This document shows positions 34,999 through 45,662 of a DNA stretch of 60,198 bases, piece after piece. Each line of letters begins with the position of its first letter. Positions within the stretch are counted from its first letter, which is position 1. The DNA comes from CAZTTG01 sp964615935. GTDB taxonomy: Bacteria > Planctomycetota > UBA1135 > GCA-002686595. Location: contig CAZTTG010000033.1 in assembly GCA_964615935.1 (NCBI GenBank), positions 1 through 60,198 of the forward strand, written 5' to 3'. A program made the translations under genes and the position numbers. The notes beneath the pieces were generated by a model, which ran no database searches, was not told the DNA's origin, and worked only from the letters and a program-made list of their open reading frames with translations.

Positions 34999-36858
34999 AT
35001 GGACAGGCATAGCAGAGAACGCGCAGGCGGCTGGTGGAGCGCGGCGAGGCGCTTCGGACCGGGCCTCCTCCTGGTGGTCGCGGGCCTCCTCGTGTTCGGC
35101 CAGATCCGCGACTTCGACTTCGTGCAGTGGGACGACTACGACCACCTCCACGAGAACCCCCACCTTCAGCGCGACGGCGACCTGAGGTGCCTCTGGCAGG
35201 AGCCCGTACACCGCCTCTACATCCCGGTCAGCTACTCCTTCTTCGCCCTCGAGGCGTGGATCTCCCGGGCCGGGCAGGACCCCCAGAGCCCGGGCGACGG
35301 CCTCGACGCCGGCGTCTTCCACCTCGGCAGCCTGGCGCTGCACCTCGCCTGCGCCCTGCTGGTCCTCGCCCTCCTGCGCCGGCTGCGGCTCTCGACCGGC
35401 GCGGCCCTCGCGGGAGCCCTGCTCTTCGCCCTCCACCCGGTGCAGGTGGAGTCGGTCGCCTGGATCTCCGAGACCCGAGGGCTCCTGGCCTCGGTCCTCT
35501 CCCTGCTCGCCCTGCTCGGCTACGTCTCCTTCGCCCGCCCCCCCGCGGGTGAGGGCCGTGCGCGCCCGCGCCTGAGCTACCTCCTGGCGACCCTGGCCTT
35601 CGTCCTGGCGCTCCTCGCCAAGCCCTCGGCCGTCGCCCTGCCGCTCCTGGCCTGGGTGCTGGACGCCGGCCTCCTGCGGAGGAGGCCCGTCCGAGCCGCG
35701 GCGGCGCTCCTGCCCTGGGTGATCCTGGCCGGCCTGGCGGCCTGGTACACCAAGACCCTGCAGCCCGACGAATCGGTCGCCTTCGTGACCCCCCTGTGGG
35801 CGCGGCCCCTCATCGCCGGCGAGTCGCTGACGTTCTACCTCGGCAAGCTGGTGTGGCCCTGGCCCCTGGCGCCCGACTACGGCCACACCCCCGAGTCGGT
35901 CCTCTGGGGCGTCTGGGTCTGGCTGGCGTGGCTGGTGCCGGCGGCGCTGGTGTTCCTGGCCTGGCGCGGGCGGGATCGACGCGTGTGGCTGACGGCCCTG
36001 GGGCTCTTCGCGGCCGGCGTCCTGCCGGTCCTGGGCTGGCTGCCCTTCCGCTTCCAGATGTTCTCCACCACGGCCGACCGCTACCTCTACCTGTCCATGC
36101 TGGGGCCGGCCCTGGCCGCCGGCCACATGCTGGTCCGCTGGCCCCGGCCGATCCCGGTGGCCGGCCTCTCCCTGGTCCTCCTGGCCCTGGCCGCGAGGAG
36201 CGGATTCCAGACGAGCACCTGGCGCGACTCGCACACGCTGTTCACGCACACGCTCGCCGTCCAGCCGCGCAGCTTCCCGGCCCACAACAACCTCTGCATC
36301 GTGGAGTTCGACGAGGGCAGCGCGGAGGAGGGGCGGGCCCAGCCCGCCCGGGCCCGGATCCACTACGAGAGGGCCGCGGACCACGGCCAGCAGGCCCTGG
36401 AGATCTGGCCCCGGGATCCCGGCGCCCACACCAATCTGGCCCGGGCCCTGGAGCGGCTGGGTCGCGGGCCGGAGGCCGAGGGGCACTACGTGAGGGCCCT
36501 GTCGCTCGACCCGCGGCTGTACCAGGCCCACAACAACCTGGGCGAGCTGTACCTGCGCCGCAGCCAGCCGCGGATCGCGCAGGATCACCTCGAGCGGGCG
36601 CTGCGGATCCGCGACGACCTGTCCCGGGTCCACTGCAACCTCGGCCTGGCTCACCACCTCCAGGGTCGGAGCCCCGAGGCGATCGAGAGCCTGAGCGAGG
36701 CCCTGCGGCTGGAGCCCGAGCTGGCGGTGGCCCACCTCAGGATGGGGATCATCCTGGGCCAGCAGGGCGCGAAGGCCCGGGCGCGAGCGCACCTGCACGA
36801 GGCCCTCCGGCTCCAGCCCGGCTGGCGGCTGGCCGAGCAGGCGCTGGCGGAGCTCTAG
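34999..36858 (+). CDS. TMTC/PMT-like membrane protein with TPR tail
   Basis: The product has 619 residues. The N-terminal half holds about nine membrane helices; the first loop has the acidic motif DFVQWDDYDHLHENPHL and a later conserved ALHPVQVESVAWISETRG. Both are hallmarks of the TMTC O-mannosyltransferase group. The C-terminal half (about residues 420-610) is a set of TPR units (NLGELYLRRSQPRIAQDHLERAL, NLGLAHHLQG). The architecture matches bacterial homologues predicted to modify proteins outside the cytoplasm. Donor and acceptor are unknown. A strong hairpin ends this unit. Confidence 0.75.
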   Translation: MDRHSRERAGGWWSAARRFGPGLLLVVAGLLVFGQIRDFDFVQWDDYDHLHENPHLQRDGDLRCLWQEPVHRLYIPVSYSFFALEAWISRAGQDPQSPGDGLDAGVFHLGSLALHLACALLVLALLRRLRLSTGAALAGALLFALHPVQVESVAWISETRGLLASVLSLLALLGYVSFARPPAGEGRARPRLSYLLATLAFVLALLAKPSAVALPLLAWVLDAGLLRRRPVRAAAALLPWVILAGLAAWYTKTLQPDESVAFVTPLWARPLIAGESLTFYLGKLVWPWPLAPDYGHTPESVLWGVWVWLAWLVPAALVFLAWRGRDRRVWLTALGLFAAGVLPVLGWLPFRFQMFSTTADRYLYLSMLGPALAAGHMLVRWPRPIPVAGLSLVLLALAARSGFQTSTWRDSHTLFTHTLAVQPRSFPAHNNLCIVEFDEGSAEEGRAQPARARIHYERAADHGQQALEIWPRDPGAHTNLARALERLGRGPEAEGHYVRALSLDPRLYQAHNNLGELYLRRSQPRIAQDHLERALRIRDDLSRVHCNLGLAHHLQGRSPEAIESLSEALRLEPELAVAHLRMGIILGQQGAKARARAHLHEALRLQPGWRLAEQALAEL

Positions 36859-36864
36859 CTAGAG

Positions 36865-36898
36865 CACCGCCCCCGGCCGACGACGGCCGAGGGCGGTG
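36865..36898. terminator. bidirectional hairpin between convergent genes
   Basis: CACCGCCC (36865-36872) pairs with GGGCGGTG (36891-36898), and inside it CGGCCG pairs with CGGCCG around an ACGA loop, with a single C/A mismatch between the two stems. It lies in the 63 bases separating the TMTC-like gene and the oppositely oriented thiolase. Confidence 0.65.
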
Positions 36899-36921
36899 GA
36901 TCGTGTCGCGAGGAGGACCCG

Positions 36922-38202
36922 CTACGCGGACTCGAGCACCAGGGAGATGCCCTGGCCCCCGCCGATGCACATGGTGACCACGCCGTAGCGACCCTTCGCG
37001 CGGCGCAGGCCGTAGGCGCAGGTGAGGGTGAGCACGGCGCCGGTGGCCCCCAGGGGGTGGCCCAGGGCGATGGCGCTGCCCACCGGGTTCACCTTCTCGG
37101 GGTCGATGCCCATCTCGCCGAAGTCGTGGACGCAGGCCAGGGCCTGCGGGGCGAAGGCCTCGTTCAGCTCCACGTGATCGACCGCGGAGCCCTCGATCCC
37201 GGCCCGCTCCAGGGCCTTCTGGGTGGCCGGCACCGGCCCCCAGCCCATGATCTTGGACTCGCAGGCGGCCACGCCCATGCCGATCACCCTCGCCAGCGGC
37301 TTCAGGCCGTGCTTCTCGGCGTCCGACTGCTTGCCGATCACCATGGCCGCCGCGCCGTCGACCACCGCGCTGGCGTTGCCCGCGGTGATGATGCCGCCGG
37401 CCTCGAAGGCCGCCGGCAGGCGGGCCATCTTCTGCATGGAGATGCCGTCCATGATGTGCGTGTCGTGCTCGACGCGCACGGTCTGGCCGGTGCCGTCGAC
37501 CGGAACGTCGACCGGCTCGATCTCCTCCTGGAACCAGCCGGCGTCCCGCGCCTTCCTGGCGTTCGTCTGGGAGCGGTAGCCGAAGGCGTCGGCCTGCTCC
37601 CGGGTGATGCCGTAGCGCCGGCCGAGCTCCTCGGCGGTGCTGGCCATGGACATCTTGGCCGAGGGGTCGTACAGGCTCATCAGGAGCATGTCCTGGAGGG
37701 CCGCTCCGGGGGCCAGGCCCTTCACGTCGACCGGCCCGTACTTCTGCACCGCCGTGCCCACCTTGCGCCCGCGCCAGTTGTACAGGCAGAAGGGGTACTG
37801 CATGCTCTCGGCGCCGCCCACGACCATGAAGGGGCGGGCCTCGTCGTGGCGCATGCCGGCGGTGATGATCTCGGCTCCCAGGGCCAGGGCCTCGGCGCCG
37901 CTGCCGCAGATGCGCGCCACGGTCAGGGCCGGGACGTCATTGCCCAGTCCGCCGCGCCAGCGCATCCCCTGGGCCCCGTAGATCGAGTCCCGGTGGCTGT
38001 GCTGCGCCATGCCCATGACCACGTGGCCGATGAGCCCCTTGTCGACGGGGGTGTTCTCGAGGGTGGCCTCGATGGCCATGCCGCCGAGCTGAGTGGTGGA
38101 GTAGCGGGAGAAGAGCCCCGGCTCCTTGTTGTTGATGAGGATGTCCGGCCGCGGGGTGCGGCGGCCGCCGTCCAGGATGACGATGGGGTCGTTGCTGCTC
38201 AT
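36922..38202 (-). CDS. thiolase (acetyl-CoA acyltransferase)
   Basis: The product has 426 residues. The nucleophilic Cys lies in ARICGSGAEAL, the base His in NPVGSAIALGHPLGATG, and the second Cys in TMCIGGGQG, so the catalytic set is complete. It cleaves 3-ketoacyl-CoA with CoA in fatty-acid beta-oxidation (or runs in reverse). The ATG at 38202 was preferred over the one four codons earlier because GGAG sits ten bases upstream of it. It follows the dehydrogenase-hydratase fusion with 12 bases between them, and the two would catalyse the last three steps of a beta-oxidation cycle. Confidence 0.92.
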   Translation of the reverse strand: MSSNDPIVILDGGRRTPRPDILINNKEPGLFSRYSTTQLGGMAIEATLENTPVDKGLIGHVVMGMAQHSHRDSIYGAQGMRWRGGLGNDVPALTVARICGSGAEALALGAEIITAGMRHDEARPFMVVGGAESMQYPFCLYNWRGRKVGTAVQKYGPVDVKGLAPGAALQDMLLMSLYDPSAKMSMASTAEELGRRYGITREQADAFGYRSQTNARKARDAGWFQEEIEPVDVPVDGTGQTVRVEHDTHIMDGISMQKMARLPAAFEAGGIITAGNASAVVDGAAAMVIGKQSDAEKHGLKPLARVIGMGVAACESKIMGWGPVPATQKALERAGIEGSAVDHVELNEAFAPQALACVHDFGEMGIDPEKVNPVGSAIALGHPLGATGAVLTLTCAYGLRRAKGRYGVVTMCIGGGQGISLVLESA

Positions 38203-38214
38203 GGTCTGCTCCAT

Positions 38215-40182
<1,968 letters not shown>

Positions 40183-40308
40183 CCTTGCGCTCCTTGCATT
40201 TTTCATGGCCCGGCGAGGCCGCGGCCGAAATCCGGTGGCGGCGCCGATCACCGCTCGCGTGGCCCGCTCCGGGCGCTTTCCACGCTCCGCAAAGACACCG
40301 CAGGCCAC

Positions 40309-40337
40309 GTTATATCCGCCGGCGGCGCAGAAGTCAT
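40309..40337 (-). promoter_or_regulatory. candidate sigma-70 promoter of the beta-oxidation operon
   Basis: On the minus strand ATGACT (40332-40337) and TATAAC (40309-40314) are separated by 17 bases. Four of six bases match TTGACA and five match TATAAT. It is the only AT-rich patch in the roughly 300-base gap between the sulfatase-like gene and the fusion gene. The rest of the gap (40183-40479) shows no gene. Confidence 0.5.
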
Positions 40338-40479
40338 CTGATCCCCGCACCCCGCCGTCGCGGCGCGGGCCCGCACGCGCTCCCCGCGACGTCGCGCGCG
40401 CGCTCCCCGGCCGCAACAGCGGGCTCCCAAAGGACTTCGGGTCCGCCGGCGCGGTCGCGCGCTCGCGTCGGTCGGTGTC

Positions 40480-42219
40480 CTAGCCGTCGGAATCGGTGTA
40501 GCCCAGCTGCTCCAGGCGATCGATGGCCTCCTGGCTGAGATGGGACGGCGGCGTGCGGGGCCGCGCGGCCGGTCCGACGCGGATGGTGCACCCCCCCTCG
40601 GCGACCGATCCGGCGTGGCCCGCCAGGCGGGGATCGGAGCGCTGCAGGCTCAGCGCCTCGCCGGCGGGCATCCTCTCGCCCGATGCCAGGAAGAGACCCG
40701 CGTCGGCGCCGCCGCCCTCGATCTCGAGAGCGAAGGTGACCGCGGCCTCGGGGGGCATCACGTCGAAGGCCAGCTCGCCCCGGTGCTGGACGACCACCGC
40801 CTCGAAGTCGAGGCGCCGGCCCTCCGGATCGAGGTCGAAGCGCGGGACCAGCGCCCCGCTCCTCCCGAAGCTGTTGGTGAAGTAGTGCCGGGCGCGGACC
40901 AGCCGGCCGCTGGTCTGGATCGATCCCCGGCAGCGCAGGGCTTCCGAGGCGGCGAACACCTTCAGGTGCCAGGAGCTGTCCGATCGCTCGGCGTACTCCC
41001 GGAGCACCGCGGTCAGCTCGCCGCCGGTGGGATCCTCGGATCGGGGGCGCTGCTCGGTGGGATCCTCGAGCAGATCGTAGAAGAGCCAGCGATCCTCTCC
41101 GGGATAGTGGATCAGCTTGTGGCCGTCCTTCTGTACCGCGCGGATCTCCGTGCCGAAGCGGATCGACTCCGCGAAGACCACCCGCGAGGACCCCTCCCGG
41201 AGCAGGGAGGAGCCGTGGGCGCCCTCCATCGGCCGCCCGCCGGCCAGCTCCAGCAGGGTGGGCGCCAGGTCCACCAGCGAGACCAGATCGGAGCGGCGGC
41301 TGCCGGGCGGCAGCCCCGACGGCCCGGCGATGATGAGCGGGACGTCGAGCTGCTCGGCGAAGAGGGTCTTGGCGTGCCCGATCCGGCCGTGCTCCTCGAA
41401 CTCCTCCCCGTGATCGGCGGTGAAGACGACCACCGTGTCGTCCAGGAGGCCGCGCTCCCCGAGGGCGCCCAGCAGCCGGCCGATCTCGAAGTCGACGTAG
41501 GCGATCTCCTCGTCGTAGAGGGCCTTCGACTGCCGGCGGTCGGCCCGGGACATCCGCTTCCCCCGGGCGTTGTACGTCAGCATCTGCTGGTAGGTCCCGT
41601 CCACCGGGCCGTCGTAGCGCGGGTCGGCGAAGCGCCCGCGGAAGGGGGCCGGCGCGGCGTAGTCCCAGTGCGGGTCGAAGAAGTGCACGAAGGCGAAGAA
41701 GGGCTGCCGGGGCTCGCGCCCCAGGTGGCGCAGGAAGCGCTCCACCACCTGGCCCGCGACCGGGTTGGTCTTGCCGCCGAGGATGAGCGAGTCGTCGAAG
41801 AGGTCGAAGCCCCGCTGCAGGTCGAAGGCCTTCGAGACGTAGACGTGGCTGACCACGGCCAGGGTGCGGTAGCCCAGCGCCTGGAGGCCCTCGGCCAGGG
41901 TGGGGACCTCCTCGGGCAGCATGACCCCGTCGTCCTGCAGCCCGTGGTAGGCGGGATACAGACCGGTCAGCATGGAGGCGTGCGAGGGCAGGGTCCAGCA
42001 GCAGGGGCTCACCGCGCGGTCGAAGACGACCCCCGTCCGCGCCAGGGCATCGAGGTGCGGCGAGGTGTCCCGCTCGTGGCCGTAGCAGCCCAGGTGATCC
42101 CGCCGCAGGGTGTCCACGGACAGCAGCAGGACGTTGGGGCGCGCGGCGGGATCGGCGCCGCCGCAGCCGCCGAGGGCGGCGAGCGCCAGCAGGCCGAGCG
42201 TCCTCGAGAGGGGCGTCAT
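40480..42219 (-). CDS. sulfatase-fold lipoprotein with Thr nucleophile
   Basis: The product has 579 residues with a lipoprotein signal (LLALAALGGCGG). The metal-binding start LLLSVDTLRRDHLGCYG is that of the sulfatase/alkaline phosphatase superfamily. The nucleophile segment reads W-T-L-P-S-H-A-S-M-L-T-G, with Thr76 where true sulfatases have Cys or Ser, and His in place of the Arg. It is therefore likely a phosphatase, phosphotransferase or an unmodified hydrolase rather than a formylglycine sulfatase. The later metal site TADHGEEFEEHG is intact. It ends QLGYTDSDG, a tail also common in these lipoproteins. Its start overlaps the stop of the TrmL gene (ATGA). Confidence 0.8.
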   Translation of the reverse strand: MTPLSRTLGLLALAALGGCGGADPAARPNVLLLSVDTLRRDHLGCYGHERDTSPHLDALARTGVVFDRAVSPCCWTLPSHASMLTGLYPAYHGLQDDGVMLPEEVPTLAEGLQALGYRTLAVVSHVYVSKAFDLQRGFDLFDDSLILGGKTNPVAGQVVERFLRHLGREPRQPFFAFVHFFDPHWDYAAPAPFRGRFADPRYDGPVDGTYQQMLTYNARGKRMSRADRRQSKALYDEEIAYVDFEIGRLLGALGERGLLDDTVVVFTADHGEEFEEHGRIGHAKTLFAEQLDVPLIIAGPSGLPPGSRRSDLVSLVDLAPTLLELAGGRPMEGAHGSSLLREGSSRVVFAESIRFGTEIRAVQKDGHKLIHYPGEDRWLFYDLLEDPTEQRPRSEDPTGGELTAVLREYAERSDSSWHLKVFAASEALRCRGSIQTSGRLVRARHYFTNSFGRSGALVPRFDLDPEGRRLDFEAVVVQHRGELAFDVMPPEAAVTFALEIEGGGADAGLFLASGERMPAGEALSLQRSDPRLAGHAGSVAEGGCTIRVGPAARPRTPPSHLSQEAIDRLEQLGYTDSDG

Positions 42220-42794
42220 GCGGGCGGCTCGGCGGTCCCGGGATGCGGGCTCGCGACGCGCTCCGAGGGCCAGACGTCCTCCCGCGCCCGGGGGTGGGGT
42301 ACGTGGCGGCCGTCGTTGTCCGGCAGGGGCGCGCCCGAGCGCACCAGGGCGGTGTAGGCGCCAAGGGCCACCGCGTTGGCGAGGTTCAAGCTGCGCACCC
42401 CCTCGCGGATGGGGACGTAGACGCGTTCGCCCTGGCCGGAGTCGAGGATCTCGGGGGGCAGGCCCTTCGATTCGCAACCGAACGCCAGGACGTCGTCGGG
42501 CTCGAAGCTCGCCTGGAAGAGCGAGCTCCCGCCCCGGGCGGTGAAGAGCTTGAGGCGCGCCGCGAGCGGCCGCCGCGAGCCGCGCGCGAGCGCGTCGCAG
42601 GCGGTGGCCCAGTCGGGGTGCACCCGCAGCTCGACCAGCGGCCAGTAGTCGAGCCCCGCGCGCTTGAGGTAGCGGTCCTCCAGGGAGAAGCCCAGGGGCT
42701 CCACCAGGTGCAGCGCGAGGCCGCAGGCCGCCGTCAGGCGCGCGGCGCAGCCGGCGTTCTGCGGGATCTCGGGGTGGACCAGGACCACGTCCAT
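42216..42794 (-). CDS. trmL: tRNA (cytidine/uridine-34-2'-O)-methyltransferase, TrmL
   Basis: The product has 192 residues. The SPOUT fold of TrmL is evident: VVLVHPEIPQNAGCAARLTAA at the N-terminus, LAFGCESKGLPPEIL for the knot, and VPIREGVRSLNLANAVALGAY at the C-terminal SAM site. It methylates the wobble base of tRNA-Leu. About 35 extra C-terminal residues (after TALVRSGAPLP) are Pro/Arg-rich and not part of the family. The stop codon overlaps the start of the downstream sulfatase-like lipoprotein, so the two are coupled although unrelated in function. Confidence 0.93.
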   Translation of the reverse strand: MDVVLVHPEIPQNAGCAARLTAACGLALHLVEPLGFSLEDRYLKRAGLDYWPLVELRVHPDWATACDALARGSRRPLAARLKLFTARGGSSLFQASFEPDDVLAFGCESKGLPPEILDSGQGERVYVPIREGVRSLNLANAVALGAYTALVRSGAPLPDNDGRHVPHPRAREDVWPSERVASPHPGTAEPPA

Positions 42795-42886
42795 GGCGGG
42801 ATGGTACCGCGCCGCTCGCCCTCCCAGGGGTAGGAATGGGCGAAGGGCGGTGGCGTGAGACCGCGCCGAGCCGCGCGGGGAGGCCC

Positions 42887-42919
42887 CCCCCGGGGGCGGC
42901 GCGGTGCCGCCCCCGGGGG
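42887..42919 (-). terminator. strong GC hairpin after the winged-helix gene
   Basis: A 14-bp perfect stem (42887-42900 with 42906-42919) with the five-base loop GCGGT begins right after the stop codon of the minus-strand gene at 42920. There is no T-run. It would separate that gene from trmL. Confidence 0.6.
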
Positions 42920-43543
42920 TCAATTCAACGGGGCCAGGGCGTGCTCGCCCCGGCCGCCGACCATGGCGCCGGGCAGCTCCAGATCGCTGAACTTCTCCCG
43001 GAGCCGCGCGATGGCGGCGCGGATGACGTCCTCCTGGGGGATCGCCAGCGGATTGCCCGCCCCCTCGACCTTGCTGGCGAGGCGGCGGCGGATGTCGCCG
43101 GCGCTGAGGAGGATGAGCTCGGGGCTGGCCTCTTCGCGGACCCGCAGGAGCGCGAGCAGGATCGCCAGCTCGACCTTCCCGAGGCTCCGCAGCTTCTCGA
43201 GCTCGGGCCCTTCGGGCCCATCCCGGCGGTAGATCAGCAGTATCCCGCCGACCTCCGCCTGCTCGCTCGTGCCGAGCCTCGCCTCGAGACCGTTGAGCGC
43301 AAACACGTGTTCCCGCAGGGGATACGCCCTGAGGTCGATGTACGAGCGCGTCGCGACGGGCACGCTCCGTGCGGCCATCGTCGACTCGAGCCGGGTCGCC
43401 AGCTCGAGCGCGTGGCCCAGCAGTCCGCAGATGCGGATGCTCATATCCCTGTCCATGACGGTCGATGCGGCCTGGAGGAGCCCGATGATCGTCAGGAGCT
43501 CGTCGACCAGGCTCAGCCGGTCGAAAGGTCGTTCGGGGCTCAT
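42920..43543 (-). CDS. winged-helix-like protein divergent from the tagging operon
   Basis: The product has 207 residues that I do not recognise as a named family. Residues 10-60 are helical (LVDELLTIIGLLQAAS, ICGLLGHALELATRLES). The C-terminal 80 residues (LAILLALLRVREEASP, AGDIRRRLASKVEG, EDVIRAAIARLREKF) have the length and helix spacing of a winged-helix domain, ending in a strand pair (GAMVGGRGEHAL). The ATG at 43543 has an excellent GAGGAGGG site. It is transcribed away from the operon across a shared 372-base region, the usual place for a local regulator. Regulation of the operon is inference. Confidence 0.65.
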   Translation of the reverse strand: MSPERPFDRLSLVDELLTIIGLLQAASTVMDRDMSIRICGLLGHALELATRLESTMAARSVPVATRSYIDLRAYPLREHVFALNGLEARLGTSEQAEVGGILLIYRRDGPEGPELEKLRSLGKVELAILLALLRVREEASPELILLSAGDIRRRLASKVEGAGNPLAIPQEDVIRAAIARLREKFSDLELPGAMVGGRGEHALAPLN

Positions 43544-43915
43544 GTGACCCTCCTCTCTCGAGCCTGTGGATCCGAACCGGACCCGAGGTTTCACGCGACT
43601 ACCGCAGAACCGGAAGTCGCTGAGCAATTCCCATACCGGAAGGCGAGGAGTCGCGCCGGCCCATCGAGAGGGCTCGAGGCCGCCGCGCCGCCGCCTCCCA
43701 ACACCCGCAGAACCACCTCGCTCGACGGGTGCGTTGCCTGCCTCGGGGACCCGGGCGACGTCGCGCGCCGGGGCGCTAGCCGCCCCACTCGACGAGCACG
43801 CGCGTCAGCCCGTCACCTTGCGTCGCGCAGAGCGCTTCGCAGCGACTGAAGGTCGAATGCCGTGGTCCTGGAGAATCCGCTCGTCCCGCACGGCAGTGCG
43901 GGGGGGAGCACGAAG
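43544..43915. promoter_or_regulatory. divergent regulatory region of the tagging operon
   Basis: No gene is supported in this 372-base stretch, although short open frames cross it. The sequence ACCGGA occurs three times (43576, 43609, 43635), twice extended to ACCGGAAG, spaced 33 and 26 bases apart; these could be operator half-sites. I found no copy of the window's GCTAN(G/C)CT box and no convincing sigma-54 -24/-12 site here, so the promoter is unidentified. Confidence 0.4.
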
Positions 43916-44506
43916 ATGCGCGACCACTCCATTCGTTCCATCTGGTCCCTCGACGGATCCCAGATTACCCGACCGCCGCTGATCGTCGAGGACGGCTCGT
44001 CGTTTCTGCCCGGATCGGGCGGCGCGTTCCCAACCCTACGACACGAGGCGGTCGCCGCGCTCTTCTCGCTTCCGGCATCCCCTTCGCGACCGACCGTCAT
44101 GCATACGTTCCTGGTGTGCATGCGAGCCGACCGGGTCGGCGTCGCAAGCGAAGGCAGCGAGCGCGCGCCGGTGGTGCGGTGCGGCGGCGCGCCCGTGCCC
44201 GGTGGAGTCTGCCGCGTTCGTCACGGCGACGTGCTGACCATCGGGCAAGGCGACCAGCGCGCGCGCTACTGGCTCTCGTCGGAGGGGCCGGCGCGTCGCC
44301 TGGTCAACCCGGCGCCGGCGCGCGACGCCCTGACCCTCGATCCGCTGCCCGCCGGACGGCAGGTGGTCGCCTGCCGCTGCGGCGAGCTCTACGCCCCGCA
44401 GAGCTGGCGCGAGGCGCGCCGCTGCGTGACCTGCGGCCTGCGCGAGGACGGGATCTTCCGCGAGCTGCCCCCCGGGGCGAGGACCGCCCCCGATCCCGGA
44501 AGGTGA
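43916..44506 (+). CDS. FHA-like domain plus zinc ribbon, first gene of the tagging operon
   Basis: The product has 196 residues. Residues of roughly 50-130 form a beta-sandwich resembling an FHA domain (TFLVCMRADRVGVA, GGAPVPGGVCRVRHGDVLTIG), but the GR, Ser and His residues that bind phosphothreonine are not evident, so it is a degenerate version. The C-terminus has a zinc-ribbon pattern, CRCGELYAPQSW and CVTCG (C-x-C and C-x2-C). A GGGGGGAG site before the ATG at 43916 decides the start; a GTG at 43862 is possible. It lies ten bases before the E1 gene. By position it is probably an adaptor or substrate receptor of the conjugation module; this is inference. Confidence 0.6.
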   Translation: MRDHSIRSIWSLDGSQITRPPLIVEDGSSFLPGSGGAFPTLRHEAVAALFSLPASPSRPTVMHTFLVCMRADRVGVASEGSERAPVVRCGGAPVPGGVCRVRHGDVLTIGQGDQRARYWLSSEGPARRLVNPAPARDALTLDPLPAGRQVVACRCGELYAPQSWREARRCVTCGLREDGIFRELPPGARTAPDPGR

Positions 44507-44516
44507 GCGCAACCCG

Positions 44517-45662
44517 ATGATTCACAGTGACTTCGAGCGATCGGGGCGGAGCAGCCGGGCCCCCCTGGCGGTGCGGATCGCGCTCCTGGGGGCCGGGGTC
44601 GTGGGGTGGCTCTGCGGCCGCAGGACGGTCGCCCGCCTGGCGGCCGAGCTCGGCGCGGGGCGCGTGCGCGCGGTCGTCTTCGACCGCGCCGAGCTGCGCT
44701 CCGACCACCTCGCGCACGGAGACATCTATGGGGAAGGTCGGCCGGGGGAACCCAAGGCCGCGGCCCTGGCCCGCAACCTCGCGCGCCTGGGCGTCGAGGT
44801 CGAGGCGCGCTGCGGCAATCTGACGCGCTGGCCCGACGAGAGCTTCGACGCCGACCTGGCGATCGTGGGGCTCGACGACGAGCGCGCGCGCCTGGCGGCG
44901 CACCGTCGTCTGCGCGCCGCGACCGTTCCCACCCTGGTGGTGGGCGTCGGCGCAGGTGTCTCGGTGCACGTGCTGTCGTCCGATCCCCGGAGCGCCTGCT
45001 ACGCGTGCCACCAGGGGGAGATTCCCCTCGAGTCCACCCCGTGCCTGCCGCCGCGCGACGAGGTCTCGGCCCGCGCCGCGTCCGTGCCCGCCGCGCGAGC
45101 GTTGGCGAGGGAGGAGCTGCCGCCGATCGCGTGCGCGGCCCTGCGCGGTCGGGGTCTCGACCGCTTCCTGTCCTTTCCCATCGGTGGGGAGGCGGTCGAG
45201 GCGCGGCTCGACCCCGTGGCCGGCTGCCCCGGACCGCACGAGGGGCGCCCCCGCGCGCGGTTCAGCTTCCGCGTCGACGGCGAGACCACCCTGGGCGAGG
45301 CCTTCACCGTCTGCGCCGCCGCCCTGGACGCCGTTCCCGACGAGCTCTCGCTGCGCGAGGGTCCCCTGCGGCTCGACTACGCCTGCCCCGATTGCCGGAC
45401 GGAGCCCGCGCCCGGTGATCTGATCCGGCGTTGGCCGGAGCGCGAACGGTGCCCCTGCGGGTCGTTGCGCGTCGCGCCGCGCCTCCGTCTGCACACCCTG
45501 TCCTTCGCGCAAGCTCGTCGCGAGCGACTGCTCGCGGGCACGCTGTCCGAGCTGGGCCGGCCGCCGGGCGGCTCGTTGACCCTCGGACGGGGTGCCGAGC
45601 TCGTGCGGCTGCTGCTTCCGCTCCCGGTAGCTGGAGGTTCCCATGCTCGAGTCCACCCGTAG
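44517..45662 (+). CDS. E1-like adenylating enzyme (ThiF/E1 family)
   Basis: The product has 381 residues. The nucleotide loop LLGAGVVGWL (Gly25, Gly27, Gly30), the acidic strand VVFDRAELRSDHL, the Lys of GEPKAAALARNL and the Asp of LAIVGLDDERARLA follow the E1/ThiF order. Zinc-binding pairs CYAC (Cys161, Cys164) and CPDC (Cys290, Cys293) are present, plus CPC near residue 312. Such enzymes adenylate the C-terminus of a ubiquitin-like protein and pass it on as a thioester. No separate catalytic-Cys domain is obvious, so the thioester Cys is not assigned. The 3' end overlaps the E2-like gene by 20 bases, indicating coupled synthesis. Confidence 0.85.
   Translation: MIHSDFERSGRSSRAPLAVRIALLGAGVVGWLCGRRTVARLAAELGAGRVRAVVFDRAELRSDHLAHGDIYGEGRPGEPKAAALARNLARLGVEVEARCGNLTRWPDESFDADLAIVGLDDERARLAAHRRLRAATVPTLVVGVGAGVSVHVLSSDPRSACYACHQGEIPLESTPCLPPRDEVSARAASVPAARALAREELPPIACAALRGRGLDRFLSFPIGGEAVEARLDPVAGCPGPHEGRPRARFSFRVDGETTLGEAFTVCAAALDAVPDELSLREGPLRLDYACPDCRTEPAPGDLIRRWPERERCPCGSLRVAPRLRLHTLSFAQARRERLLAGTLSELGRPPGGSLTLGRGAELVRLLLPLPVAGGSHARVHP

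Noticed and set aside
43544..43915. Sigma-54 (-24/-12) promoter for the operon that encodes a sigma-54-type ATPase
   Set aside because: No GG-N10-GC pair with adequate flanking matches was found by eye.
43566..43982. Short plus-strand open frame across the divergent regulatory region
   Set aside because: No ribosome site, no recognisable domain, and it runs out of frame into the FHA-like gene.
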